From a virus: a DNA stretch of 24,095 bases. The position numbers and the translations under genes were made by a program. A model generated the notes under the pieces. That model worked only from the letters and a program-made list of their open reading frames with translations. It did no database searches and had not been told where the DNA came from. The DNA is taken from IMG/VR virus record IMGVR_UViG_3300019756_000015, positions 1 to 24,095 of that record; one strand, given 5' to 3'. This document shows, piece by piece, positions 6,841 through 14,542 of the stretch; position 1 is the stretch's first letter, and each line of letters starts with the position of its first letter.

Positions 6841-8253
6841 ATGTTTCATTCAGAACAATTGCAGGAAAAGTGGGCACCACTTCTAGACTACGAAGGTCTT
6901 GATAAAATCAAAGATCATCATCGTAGAGCAGTAACCGCAGTCCTGCTAGAAAACCAAGAAAGATTTCTTAAAGATGAGTCTGCATTCCAGACTGGATCTC
7001 TCCAAACTCTGATGGAGACTCCAACAGTTAATACTAATACTGGCGCAAATGCTGGTTTTAGTGCTGCTGCATCTTCACCAGTTGCAGGTTTTGATCCAGT
7101 TCTCATCTCACTTATTCGTCGTTCAATGCCTAACTTGGTCGCATATGACCTAGCAGGTGTTCAACCAATGAATGGTCCTACTGGACTTATCTTCGCAATG
7201 CGTTCTCGTTATAACAACCAGAGCGGTACTGAAGCATTCTACAACGAAGTAGATACAGCATTCTCCGGTCAAGATGATGGATTCAACCTTACTGATGGTT
7301 GGTCTAATGGTAATGTTGGTCTTGGTACTACTAACCAGCAAGGAACTAATCCTGGACTTCTTGATCCAACTACAACTACAAGTGGTGACGCAACCACTTA
7401 TAATGTTGGTCAGGGAATGAGAACTGATGCTGCTGAAAATCTAGGAAGCAGTGATGGTAATCATTTTAACGAAATGGCTTTCTCTATTGAGAAAGTTGCT
7501 GTAACTGCAAAGTCCAGAGCACTTAAAGCAGAATACAGTCTAGAACTCGCTCAGGACCTCAAGGCAATTCACGGTCTAAATGCAGAAGCTGAGCTTGCAA
7601 ATATTCTCAGCACTGAAATTCTTGCTGAAATCAACCGTGAAGTTATTCGTACCATTTATAATGTAGCAGAACCTGGTGCTCAGGCAAATGTTGCTACTGC
7701 TGGTACTTTTGACCTTGATATTGACTCCAATGGTCGTTGGTCCGTTGAGAAGTTCAAAGGTCTTCTCTTCCAGATTGAGCGTGATGCTAACGCAATTGCA
7801 CAAAGAACTCGTAGAGGGAAGGGTAACGTAATTATGTGCTCTGCTGACGTTGCTTCTGCACTCAGTATGGCTGGAGTACTTGATTACACCCCTGCACTCA
7901 ATGCAAATCTAAGTGTAGATGATACTGGCAATACTTTTGCTGGTACTCTAATGGGTAAATTCCGTGTTTATATTGACCCATATGCTGCAAACGTTTCTGC
8001 TAATCAGTATTACGTTGTAGGGTATAAGGGTTCTTCTCCTTATGATGCAGGTCTCTTCTATTGTCCTTATGTTCCTCTCCAGATGGTACGTGCCGTTGGT
8101 GAGAACACCTTCCAGCCAAAAATTGGATTTAAGACTCGTTATGGTATGGTTGCAAATCCATTCGCTGAAGGAACTAACGATACTGCTCTAGGTCGCCTAG
8201 CAAGAAATGCTAATCGTTACTACAGAAGAGTTAAGATTAAGAACCTAATGTGA
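6841..8253 (+). CDS. 23: Major capsid protein gp23
   Basis: 470 residues, HK97-fold shell protein. Diagnostic segments are VLISLIRRSMPNLVAYDLAGVQPMNGPTGLIFAMRSRY (from about residue 87), EMAFSIEKVAVTAKSRALKAEYSLELAQDLKAIHGLNAEAELANIL, and the C-terminal FQPKIGFKTRYGMVANPFAEG. Residues 1 to about 59 are the propeptide: Leu57-Met58-Glu59 followed by Thr60 fits the gp21 cleavage rule (Leu or Ile, any residue, Glu), and lies at the same place as the T4 cut after Glu65. Codon use is richer in C-ending codons (AAC, TTC, GAC, CGT) than in neighbours, which fits very high expression. A Rho-independent terminator follows within 21 bases of the stop. Identification is certain; the cleavage site is inferred from the consensus. 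Confidence 0.97.
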   Translation: MFHSEQLQEKWAPLLDYEGLDKIKDHHRRAVTAVLLENQERFLKDESAFQTGSLQTLMETPTVNTNTGANAGFSAAASSPVAGFDPVLISLIRRSMPNLVAYDLAGVQPMNGPTGLIFAMRSRYNNQSGTEAFYNEVDTAFSGQDDGFNLTDGWSNGNVGLGTTNQQGTNPGLLDPTTTTSGDATTYNVGQGMRTDAAENLGSSDGNHFNEMAFSIEKVAVTAKSRALKAEYSLELAQDLKAIHGLNAEAELANILSTEILAEINREVIRTIYNVAEPGAQANVATAGTFDLDIDSNGRWSVEKFKGLLFQIERDANAIAQRTRRGKGNVIMCSADVASALSMAGVLDYTPALNANLSVDDTGNTFAGTLMGKFRVYIDPYAANVSANQYYVVGYKGSSPYDAGLFYCPYVPLQMVRAVGENTFQPKIGFKTRYGMVANPFAEGTNDTALGRLARNANRYYRRVKIKNLM

Positions 8254-8273
8254 TTCGGTTCATATATTTTTCG

Positions 8274-8297
8274 GGGAGGAGAAATCCTCCCTTTTTT
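8274..8297 (+). terminator. Rho-independent terminator after gp23
   Basis: Perfect 7-bp stem GGGAGGA / TCCTCCC with a GAAA tetraloop, followed by six T. It ends the late virion transcript. The T run overlaps the stop codon of the minus-strand endonuclease gene; the hairpin is not followed by T in the minus direction, so it acts on + transcripts only. Confidence 0.9.
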
Positions 8298-9801
8298 AAT
8301 GTTCATATCCAAAGCAAATAGTTCCACAGTCATAGATTTTATTATACCCCATTTCTCTTGCCTTTTCATATTCGGTACAATTGTAAGCACCTATAAGTTT
8401 TTTTTGAAATTTCATTCTATTATATCTTTTTAAATAATTCTTATCAACATAGTAATATGACGGAGAATTTATTTTAATCATATTAAATCCATTTTTAGAA
8501 TATACATTTCCATTAGAATATCTTCTATCAGCATAAGATACTATATTTCCAGAATTTTCAGATATAAACCATTTAAGAAGTTTACTAAATCCACCTATCA
8601 CATTTAATCCAATTTTATTTGAAAATCTTGAAAGTTCCCATTCATAATTGGAATTAAATCTAGACTTACAAAAAGTCATTAAACAAACTAATTCATTATT
8701 ATATGTTAATCCAAGTTTAATTCTACTCTTATCTTCACCTTGTAGATGATTAGCATTTAAAAATTTATTTTTTGTGCTAACATCAACTATTATCTTTTGA
8801 CATTTTCTAGCATAAATTTTACCATTCAAATTCAATTTACTTTTTATTAAAGATTTCACAATATCTTTTTTTAAATTCCACTCATCACTGTAAATGTGAA
8901 GTAATTGTATTTTTTTATTTTCGCAAAGTAAAGTTTTATTTAAATGATATGATTTATCTTTAATTAAAGATTCCTTTATCTCATCTGGCCGATAATGATG
9001 AGAATACAATCCATTATATTCAATGGCAAGATTTTTATCTGGAAGGTATATGTCAAGTTCTTTTCCATTCAATATAGATCTATTTGATTGAATTATTTCC
9101 CCACCATATATTGATCTCACATATTCATATAAATCAGTTTCTTCTTTACTTACTTTATTTACCTTTCTTTGATATGAATTAGATTCTCTAGTTTTTATAT
9201 CATATATTTTTAACCATCTTGATATCGTAGATTTTGTAGTGTTAAGGTTTTCAGCGATTTGTTCACAAGTTAATCCACTTTGATACATCTCATATAATTT
9301 ATTTTTATCACTCAAAATAGACAAACTTAAACTATTCCTTCTTCTACTATCAATTAAATTTTCAAGATTATGTAGACATAAGTATTTGTATACTGGAGAT
9401 GTTGATATTTTTAAATTTTTAGCTATATTTTCAATGGATTCTTTTTCTATAATTCTTTTTTGATACATCCACTCATAATCTTCAAGTTTTAATTTCACTT
9501 CTTCACAAATTTTACTATCTTTACGGGAGCAATTTAAATTTGCATATAATCTAAACCCATTTTCAGTATAAGTTTTATCAATTGCACATACTTTACCACA
9601 TCCACATTTACATCTTGGTATATTGTTTTCATCTATATTGTGAATCAAGGTGTATGCTCTTGTTCTTAGTGGGGGATTTATATAATGTTTATCTAAAAAT
9701 GATGTAGATTCTTCAATCACTTTTCTTATATTCCGATTTAACGATAATTTGATGAATGAAGATTTGTCCCAATTGTTTTGAATTAACTCAATTATATTCA
9801 T
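8296..9801 (-). CDS. Free-standing homing endonuclease, Vsr-like/EDxHD type
   Basis: 501 residues, the only minus-strand gene. Order of parts: a cysteine cluster, probably zinc-binding (Cys64, Cys66, Cys68, Cys72 and Cys91); two helix-turn-helix-like segments (about 121-145, ENIAKNLKISTSPVYKYL, and 177-202, CEQIAENLNTTKSTISRWL); a nuclease core at about 225-315 with KELDIYLPDKNLAIEYNG, SHH (268-269), HLNK and LLHIYSDEW; and a C-terminal domain (about 335-475) with the pattern ANHLQG, IKLGL, LMTF, IGGFSKLLKWF, SYADRRYSNG that accompanies such nucleases in many phages. The nuclease core has the acidic, His and Asp positions (Asp250, Glu261, His268/269, Asp306) of Vsr-fold homing endonucleases. 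The gene is intact and has its own promoter. Its likely target is an unoccupied gp23-gp3 junction or nearby gene in related phages (inference). Exact catalytic residues are not certain. Confidence 0.8.
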   Translation of the reverse strand: MNIIELIQNNWDKSSFIKLSLNRNIRKVIEESTSFLDKHYINPPLRTRAYTLIHNIDENNIPRCKCGCGKVCAIDKTYTENGFRLYANLNCSRKDSKICEEVKLKLEDYEWMYQKRIIEKESIENIAKNLKISTSPVYKYLCLHNLENLIDSRRRNSLSLSILSDKNKLYEMYQSGLTCEQIAENLNTTKSTISRWLKIYDIKTRESNSYQRKVNKVSKEETDLYEYVRSIYGGEIIQSNRSILNGKELDIYLPDKNLAIEYNGLYSHHYRPDEIKESLIKDKSYHLNKTLLCENKKIQLLHIYSDEWNLKKDIVKSLIKSKLNLNGKIYARKCQKIIVDVSTKNKFLNANHLQGEDKSRIKLGLTYNNELVCLMTFCKSRFNSNYEWELSRFSNKIGLNVIGGFSKLLKWFISENSGNIVSYADRRYSNGNVYSKNGFNMIKINSPSYYYVDKNYLKRYNRMKFQKKLIGAYNCTEYEKAREMGYNKIYDCGTICFGYEH

Positions 9802-9825
9802 TGAAATTGATACTCTATCATTTAT

Positions 9826-9854
9826 AGTATATATTGTATGGTTTTAAATATCAA
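9826..9854 (-). promoter_or_regulatory. Sigma70-like promoter of the minus-strand homing endonuclease
   Basis: Read on the minus strand: TTGATA (9854-9849), exactly 17 bases, then TATACT (9831-9826). Each hexamer has five of six consensus bases. The predicted start of transcription is near 9819, giving a leader of about 18 bases before the ATG at 9801. A TATAAATG sequence also overlaps the -10 region, so a weak late promoter is an alternative. Confidence 0.7.
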
Positions 9855-9857
9855 CCC

Positions 9858-9865
9858 AATAAATA
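9858..9865 (+). promoter_or_regulatory. Late-promoter-like box before gp3
   Basis: AATAAATA ends only 10 bases before the ATG at 9876, much closer than the 24 bases seen elsewhere. Transcripts from it would have almost no leader, so this box is less certain than the others. Confidence 0.35.
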
Positions 9866-9875
9866 ATAATAAAAA

Positions 9876-10436
9876 ATGACTAAAAATATATACGTTAATC
9901 AAATACAGAATAGAAATTTTTTATCTCCCACTGGATTTAAGCTTAGTCTAGTTAGATCGCCAAAAGTCGCATTTTTTTCAAATGTAGCAAATATTCCTGG
10001 AATAAATTTAGGTATAGCAAATCAACCAACATATTTAAAAGACATTGATATTCCGGGAGATAAGTTAGTTTTTGACGAATTTAGAATTAGTTTTTTGGTT
10101 GATGAAAATCTTGAGAACTTTATGGAGATTCAAAATTGGATGAGAGGGTTAGGATATCCAGAAAGTTTAAAAGAAATATATGATTTGCAAAATGAACCAA
10201 AAACCATTGATAATAGAAACTCACCAATGATGAATATCTATTCAGATGGTACTTTACAAGTTTTTAATAGTTCATATAATACTCAATTCAAAATTATATT
10301 TGAAGATATGTTTCCCACATTTCTTTCTGGACTTAAATTTGATGCTACAGATAACTCAATTGAGTACTTTACAGCAGAGGTAGTTTTTAGATATACTTAC
10401 TATTATATCACAGACACAAAAGGAAATAGATTATGA
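9876..10436 (+). CDS. 3: Probable tail completion and sheath stabiliser protein gp3
   Basis: 186 residues, similar to T4 gp3 (176). In T4 gp3 caps the tail tube end after polymerisation and holds the sheath before joining to the head. The sequence reads as a relative of the tail-tube fold: SPTGFKLSLVRSPKVAFFSNVANIPGI near the N-terminus, IPGDKLVFDEFRISFLVDENLENFMEIQNWMRGLGYPE in the middle, and a C-terminal FEDMFPTFLSGLKFDATDNSIEYFTAEVVFRYTYY that resembles the end of gp19. In cyanophages gp3 follows gp23, and here only the endonuclease gene separates the two. The stop overlaps the uvsY start (ATGA). The gp3 name rests on gene order and general pattern; a baseplate or tube-related protein is the alternative. 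Confidence 0.65.
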   Translation: MTKNIYVNQIQNRNFLSPTGFKLSLVRSPKVAFFSNVANIPGINLGIANQPTYLKDIDIPGDKLVFDEFRISFLVDENLENFMEIQNWMRGLGYPESLKEIYDLQNEPKTIDNRNSPMMNIYSDGTLQVFNSSYNTQFKIIFEDMFPTFLSGLKFDATDNSIEYFTAEVVFRYTYYYITDTKGNRL

Positions 10437-10867
10437 GTATTGACTTGGAAAAAATCCAAGAAATGTGGGAAAAAGATTCAAAGATTGATGTTGATAATTT
10501 ACATACAGAATCATTAAACGTTCCAATTTTACATTCAAAATATTTTGAAATATATAATACTATATTACTCTTAAGAAAAAAAGCAGAGCAGCAAAAAAGA
10601 AATATTAGGCACGAAAGGTATGAATATTATTCAGGAAAATCAGATCCAAAAGTTTATGTAGATAATCCATTTCCAAAAAAGATTAGAGATAAAGATACTA
10701 TGCAAAAGTATCTAGATGCAGATGAAAAATTATCTCAAGTTTCTTTGAAAGTAGAATATTATGACGTAATGCTATCATATATTGAAGATATTTTAAAAAT
10801 GATACACAATAGAACTTATCAAATTAAAAATTCAATAGATTATATGAAGTTTTCTTCTGGTATGTAA
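10433..10867 (+). CDS. uvsY: Recombination mediator UvsY
   Basis: 144 residues, against 137 in T4. UvsY loads the UvsX recombinase on single-stranded DNA covered with gp32. The pattern matches T4 UvsY along its length: IDLEKIQEMWEKDSKID at the start, LHSKYFEIYN, RHERYEYYSGKSDP (T4 has ARLDYYSGRGD), the DADEKLSQVSLKVEYYDVMLSYIEDILKMI helix (T4 LSADKDVLKVDTSLQYWGILLDF) and the helical end RTYQIKNSIDYMKF. The start overlaps the gp3 stop by four bases (ATGA), so translation is probably coupled. The gene lies before uvsW as in other cyanophages. UvsX itself is not in the window. Confidence 0.9.
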   Translation: MSIDLEKIQEMWEKDSKIDVDNLHTESLNVPILHSKYFEIYNTILLLRKKAEQQKRNIRHERYEYYSGKSDPKVYVDNPFPKKIRDKDTMQKYLDADEKLSQVSLKVEYYDVMLSYIEDILKMIHNRTYQIKNSIDYMKFSSGM

Positions 10868-10871
10868 TACA

Positions 10872-10879
10872 AATAAATA
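10872..10879 (+). promoter_or_regulatory. Late-promoter-like box before uvsW
   Basis: AATAAATA in the short gap between uvsY and uvsW, 21 bases before the GTG start at 10901. T4 uvsW is also known to be transcribed late. Confidence 0.45.
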
Positions 10880-10900
10880 CTTGTAGCGACATTATAAGAA

Positions 10901-12358
10901 GTGACTAATATTAAAATATCTAAAAAGAATGAGGTTTACATTAAGTTGGAATGTGAACCTCATATTTTATATGAACTTCAACAGTATTTTACATTTGAGG
11001 TTCCTAATGCAAAATTTATGCCTCAAAGAAGAAATAAAAATTGGGATGGTACAATAAGACTTTTATCAGTTCACACTGGAGAAATATATGCTGGACTTTT
11101 AGATAAGGTTGTGGAAAAGATAAATCTTCACGGATACTCATACGAATTTGTGAATAATAAGTATTACGGACTACCTTTTGAGGTCAATGAAACAGTATCT
11201 TTAGAAGGTGTAAAGGATTATATGAATAAAATTTGTTCATATGAACCAAGAACATATCAAGTAAGTTGTGTATTTGATGCTTTAAAATATAACAGAAAAC
11301 TTATTATCAGTCCAACCGCTTCTGGTAAATCTTTAATGATTTATTCTATAGTTAGATACTTTACTGCAAAAAATAAAAATACTCTTATCGTTGTTCCAAC
11401 AACAAGTCTTGTAGAGCAAATGGTCAAAGACTTTGCTGATTATGGGTGGAATTCTGATGATTACTGTCATAAAATATATTCTGGAAGAGAAAAAGATACT
11501 GAAAAACAGGTTACAGTTACAACCTGGCAATCAATTTATAAGTTAGAAAGAAAATTCTTTGAAGATTATGATGTTGTAATTGGAGATGAAGCACACTTAT
11601 TTAAAAGTAAGTCCCTAATCAGCATTATGGCTAAGTTACACCACGCAAAGTATAGATTTGGGTTCACAGGAACTTTAGACGGCACACAGACGCATAAATG
11701 GGTCTTAGAGGGATTATTTGGACCTTCATATAAGGTTACAAAAACTTCAGAGCTAATGGAAAAAGGATTTATTGCAAATCTTGATATATATTGTTTAGTC
11801 TTAAAACACAATCCTAAAAAGTTTGAAACATATGAAGATGAAGTTCAATATTTAATTGGAAATGAAAGTAGAAATAATTTTATAAAAAAATTAGCTTTAG
11901 ATTTAAAGGGTAATACTTTAATTTTATTTTCAAGAGTAGAAGCACACGGACAAATACTCTACGACATTCTAAATAATAATGAGAAGAATAAAAAAGTTTT
12001 TTTCATATATGGTGGAGTAGATGTTGAAGAAAGAGAAAAAATTAGAGAAATAGTTGAAAAAGAAAATGATGCTATTATTGTTGCTTCTTATGGAACAATG
12101 AGTACTGGAGTAAACATTAAAAATCTTTCTAATGTTATTTTTTCTTCTCCAAGTAAGTCTAGAGTAAGAAATCTTCAATCTATAGGTAGAGTGTTAAGAA
12201 AAGGTAAAAATAAGAGTAAAGCAGTACTTTATGATATTGCAGATGACTGTACATATAATTCATATAAAAACTATACTCTAAATCACTTTATGGAAAGAGT
12301 AAAAATATATAATGAAGAAGATTTTAATTATGAAATAGTAACAATAAATCTAAAATGA
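10901..12358 (+). CDS. uvsW: Recombination and origin-clearing helicase UvsW
   Basis: 485 residues, superfamily 2 helicase. In T4 UvsW unwinds R-loops, regresses stalled forks and moves Holliday junctions, and so shifts replication from origin-driven to recombination-driven. Motifs: N-terminal domain with MPQRRNKNWDGTIRLL (T4 has RYGNWDGRIRLL), Walker A SPTASGKS (137-144), VVPTTSLVEQM, DEAH box (229-232), FTGTLDG (motif III), ASYGTMSTGVNIKNL (motif V) and QSIGRVLRKG (426-435, motif VI). The start is a GTG at 10901; the next ATG would remove the N-terminal domain. A late-promoter box lies 21 bases upstream. It is followed after 3 bases by a small unknown gene. Confidence 0.95.
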   Translation: MTNIKISKKNEVYIKLECEPHILYELQQYFTFEVPNAKFMPQRRNKNWDGTIRLLSVHTGEIYAGLLDKVVEKINLHGYSYEFVNNKYYGLPFEVNETVSLEGVKDYMNKICSYEPRTYQVSCVFDALKYNRKLIISPTASGKSLMIYSIVRYFTAKNKNTLIVVPTTSLVEQMVKDFADYGWNSDDYCHKIYSGREKDTEKQVTVTTWQSIYKLERKFFEDYDVVIGDEAHLFKSKSLISIMAKLHHAKYRFGFTGTLDGTQTHKWVLEGLFGPSYKVTKTSELMEKGFIANLDIYCLVLKHNPKKFETYEDEVQYLIGNESRNNFIKKLALDLKGNTLILFSRVEAHGQILYDILNNNEKNKKVFFIYGGVDVEEREKIREIVEKENDAIIVASYGTMSTGVNIKNLSNVIFSSPSKSRVRNLQSIGRVLRKGKNKSKAVLYDIADDCTYNSYKNYTLNHFMERVKIYNEEDFNYEIVTINLK

Positions 12359-12361
12359 GAT

Positions 12362-12763
12362 ATGGAAGAAGAATTTTATGCAACCATAAAGTTTAAAAAT
12401 GGAGAAGAAGTGTTTACAAAAATGTCTTCTTCAGAAGAAAAGAATGAAACTATTCTAATGCTACTTACACCAATAATAGTTTCTGAAGCTAAAGATAAGA
12501 ATGGTTCAGTTATAGGATATAAGGTAGAACCTTGGTTAAAAACTACTAATGAAGATTTAATTATTATTAAAATGGATGATGTTCTAACTATCGTAGAAAA
12601 TAGATCAGATGAAATGATTTCAATATATGAAAATTACTTAAATAGTTCTCATAGTGAATTTAAAAATTATTCAAAGATAAGTAAAAAGATGGGATATATA
12701 TCTTCAATTAAAGATGCTATAGAAATGCTAGAGAAGATTTATAACAATAATCCAGAGAATTAG
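12362..12763 (+). CDS. Unknown small cyanophage protein, member 1 of a three-copy family
   Basis: 133 residues, no known function. It begins with a strand-like segment (FYATIKFKNGEEVFTKMSS), then LTPIIVSEA, then PWLKTTNEDLIIIKMDDVLTIVENRSDEMISIYENYL, and ends with an extra helical tail of about 40 residues. The same plan of conserved positions (opening strand with a gene-specific SGED or NGEE turn, a P-I or P-x-x-V segment, a W followed by 5-9 residues and an acidic position, then VLTIVE or VVTMVNP, then a Y-E-N/D end) is found in the proteins at 21035 and 21336. The short beta-rich design recalls Sm-like or SH3-type barrels, but that is inference. It follows uvsW by three bases and is probably co-transcribed with it. 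Confidence 0.75.
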   Translation: MEEEFYATIKFKNGEEVFTKMSSSEEKNETILMLLTPIIVSEAKDKNGSVIGYKVEPWLKTTNEDLIIIKMDDVLTIVENRSDEMISIYENYLNSSHSEFKNYSKISKKMGYISSIKDAIEMLEKIYNNNPEN

Positions 12764-12785
12764 TCTCTAGAGTTTCTTTAATATA

Positions 12786-12808
12786 CTTAAAGAACTTTAA
12801 GCTATAAT
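12786..12808 (+). promoter_or_regulatory. Possible promoter with adjoining palindrome before gp55
   Basis: A perfect TATAAT at 12803-12808 is directly preceded by the inverted repeat CTTAAAG-AA-CTTTAAG (12786-12801). No good -35 hexamer is seen at normal spacing (best TTAATA at 12778, spacing 19). The palindrome could be an operator or replace the -35 with an activator site. The gap to gp55 is about 110 bases, unusually long for this window. Confidence 0.35.
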
Positions 12809-12901
12809 TTATCTTCAAACGCGACAAGGCACATTATAGTCATTATTTGAGATCAAGTCAAGCTTGCTTAATTACCACTTTTTTGTTAGTATTGAATCAA
12901 C

Positions 12902-12909
12902 AATAAATA
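12902..12909 (+). promoter_or_regulatory. Late-promoter-like box before gp55
   Basis: AATAAATA lies 11 bases before the ATG at 12921 and 32 bases before the ATG at 12942. With the usual spacing it would fit the second start. If used, gp55 would activate its own gene. Confidence 0.35.
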
Positions 12910-12920
12910 AAAAAATAATA

Positions 12921-13460
12921 ATGGTTGCTATATCTAAAGTTATGTCTGGAAGAAAAAGATCAGTTCATTATGTAAATAATAAAGATTTTTTAAATGCTTT
13001 AATTGAGTACAGGAATCAATCAATTGAAATAGCAGAAAAAGAAATACCAGATTTTAAAGTAGAAGATCTTAAAAAGTGGAATAGTCCAAATAAACCAAAA
13101 GTTCCCAATTATATTGGTGAATGTTTTCTTAAGATTGCGAATCACTTATCATATAAACCAAACTTTGTAAATTATATGTTTAAAGATGATATGATTTGTG
13201 ATGGTATTGAAAATTGTCTTCAATATATTAATAATTTTGATCCAGAGAAGTCTCAGAATCCATTTGCTTATTTTACTCAAATTATTCATTATGCTTTTCT
13301 GAGAAGAATTCAAAGAGAGAAAAAGCAAATGGAAATTAAAAATAAAATTATTGAAAGGACTGGATATACTGAAGTATTTGAAGGTGATAGTTCAGAATGG
13401 TCCAACTATAGTGATTTCAATACTATTAAGGATAATATTCATAACAAGTTGAGATATTGA
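12921..13460 (+). CDS. 55: Late transcription sigma factor gp55
   Basis: 179 residues from this ATG, against 185 in T4. gp55 is the small divergent sigma factor that directs host RNA polymerase to TATAAATA late promoters, helped by gp33 and the gp45 clamp. Family features are RSVHYVNNKDFLNALIEY, PNYIGECFLKIANHLSYKPNFVNYMFKDDMICDGIENCLQYINNFDPEKSQNPFAYFTQIIHYAFLRRIQREKKQ, which is the sigma region 2 core with the promoter-recognising helix, and a variable charged tail. The start is uncertain: ATG 12921, ATG 12942 (MSGRKRSV) and a far TTG at 12864 are all in frame and none has a clear Shine-Dalgarno. The identity is clear. It follows a gap of about 160 bases that holds possible promoters. Confidence 0.93.
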   Translation: MVAISKVMSGRKRSVHYVNNKDFLNALIEYRNQSIEIAEKEIPDFKVEDLKKWNSPNKPKVPNYIGECFLKIANHLSYKPNFVNYMFKDDMICDGIENCLQYINNFDPEKSQNPFAYFTQIIHYAFLRRIQREKKQMEIKNKIIERTGYTEVFEGDSSEWSNYSDFNTIKDNIHNKLRY

Positions 13461-13493
13461 TTGATGATTATTAAAATTGCAAAAGAAAATAGT

Positions 13494-13499
13494 AGGAGG
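13494..13499 (+). promoter_or_regulatory. Ribosome binding site that fixes the GTG start of gp47
   Basis: AGGAGG lies 8 bases before the GTG at 13508. No ATG is available nearby in frame, so this site decides the start. Confidence 0.75.
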
Positions 13500-13507
13500 C
13501 AGAAAAA

Positions 13508-14542
13508 GTGAAGGTGGGTTTGATTTGTGATACTCACTGGGGTGCAAGGAAAGGATCTAAACTTTTCCAAGATTATTTTGAAGAGTTTTATAAAAATGTT
13601 TTTTTCCCTAAATTGGAAGAAGAAAATATTAGTACAGTTATTCATTTAGGTGATGCCTTTGATAGTCGTAAATCAATTGATTATCAAAGTCTTGAATGGA
13701 CAAAAAGAGTTATTCTTGACCCTCTTTCAGAGTATAAAGTTCATATGATTGTGGGAAATCACGATGTGTATTATAAGAATACAAATAATATAAATTCACC
13801 TACTCTTTTATTAAAAAATTATCCAAATATTAAAACTTATAGTGATCCAGAAATAGTAAGCATTGATAATACTAACATATTGTTTATTCCTTGGATTTGC
13901 TCTGATAATGAAGAGATGACCTACAACCTAGTTAAAACTAGTAAATGTAGTATTGGTATGGGTCATTTAGAATTGTGTGGATTTCAAGCATATAGAGGAC
14001 ATACAATGGATGAAGGAATGGACTCCTCCATTTTTGAAAAATATAAAAAAGTTTTTTCTGGACACTATCATACTCGCTCTGATAATGGTAAAGTCTTTTA
14101 TATGGGGAATCCCTATGAAATGTTTTGGAATGATGTAGATGATCAAAGAGGATTTGTAATTTTTGATACTGAAACTTTAGATCATTATTATGTAAACAAT
14201 CCGTATAGTCTTTTTAAGATAATTTACTATACGGATGATATTCCTCAAAAAATCAATTTAGAAGATTATGAAAATAAAATAGTAAAAGTGATTGTAAGAA
14301 AAAAAACTTGTTCTACTAAATTTGAAAAGTTTATTGATAAACTTTATAAGTCTGGAGTTGCTGAACTTAAAGTAGTTGAAAACTTTGAACTTGTAGAAAT
14401 TGAAGATTTTGATATTTCAGAATCAGAAGACACATTATCAATTTTAAGTAGATATATTGAAGAGTCTGAAGTTGAAATTGATAAATCAAGTATAAAAAAT
14501 ATAATCTTTGATATATATCAAGAGTCTTGTGATATTGTATAA
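13508..14542 (+). CDS. 47: Recombination nuclease subunit gp47 (Mre11-like)
   Basis: 344 residues, against 339 in T4. It is the nuclease half of the gp46/gp47 complex that resects DNA ends for recombination-dependent replication and degrades host DNA. All calcineurin-type phosphoesterase motifs are present: Asp8-x-His10 (CDTHWG), Gly48-Asp49 (HLGDAFDSR), GNHD (83-86), His153 in MGHLELCGF and GHYH (185-188). The C-terminal third is helical and acidic. It begins with GTG behind a strong AGGAGG site. Its TAA overlaps the next ATG by one base (TAATG), so the DUF3110 gene and gp46 are probably translated together with it. Confidence 0.96.
   Translation: MKVGLICDTHWGARKGSKLFQDYFEEFYKNVFFPKLEEENISTVIHLGDAFDSRKSIDYQSLEWTKRVILDPLSEYKVHMIVGNHDVYYKNTNNINSPTLLLKNYPNIKTYSDPEIVSIDNTNILFIPWICSDNEEMTYNLVKTSKCSIGMGHLELCGFQAYRGHTMDEGMDSSIFEKYKKVFSGHYHTRSDNGKVFYMGNPYEMFWNDVDDQRGFVIFDTETLDHYYVNNPYSLFKIIYYTDDIPQKINLEDYENKIVKVIVRKKTCSTKFEKFIDKLYKSGVAELKVVENFELVEIEDFDISESEDTLSILSRYIEESEVEIDKSSIKNIIFDIYQESCDIV

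Noticed and set aside
8274-8297. GGGAGGA hairpin as a bidirectional terminator also serving the minus-strand endonuclease gene
   Set aside because: In the minus direction the stem is followed by CGAAAAAT, not a T run, so only + strand termination is supported.
12754-12779. Weak hairpin AGAGA-ATTAG-TCTCT after the small gene at 12362 as a terminator
   Set aside because: The stem is only 5 bp, it contains the stop codon in the loop, and the following TTTCTTT is interrupted and displaced by AGAG.
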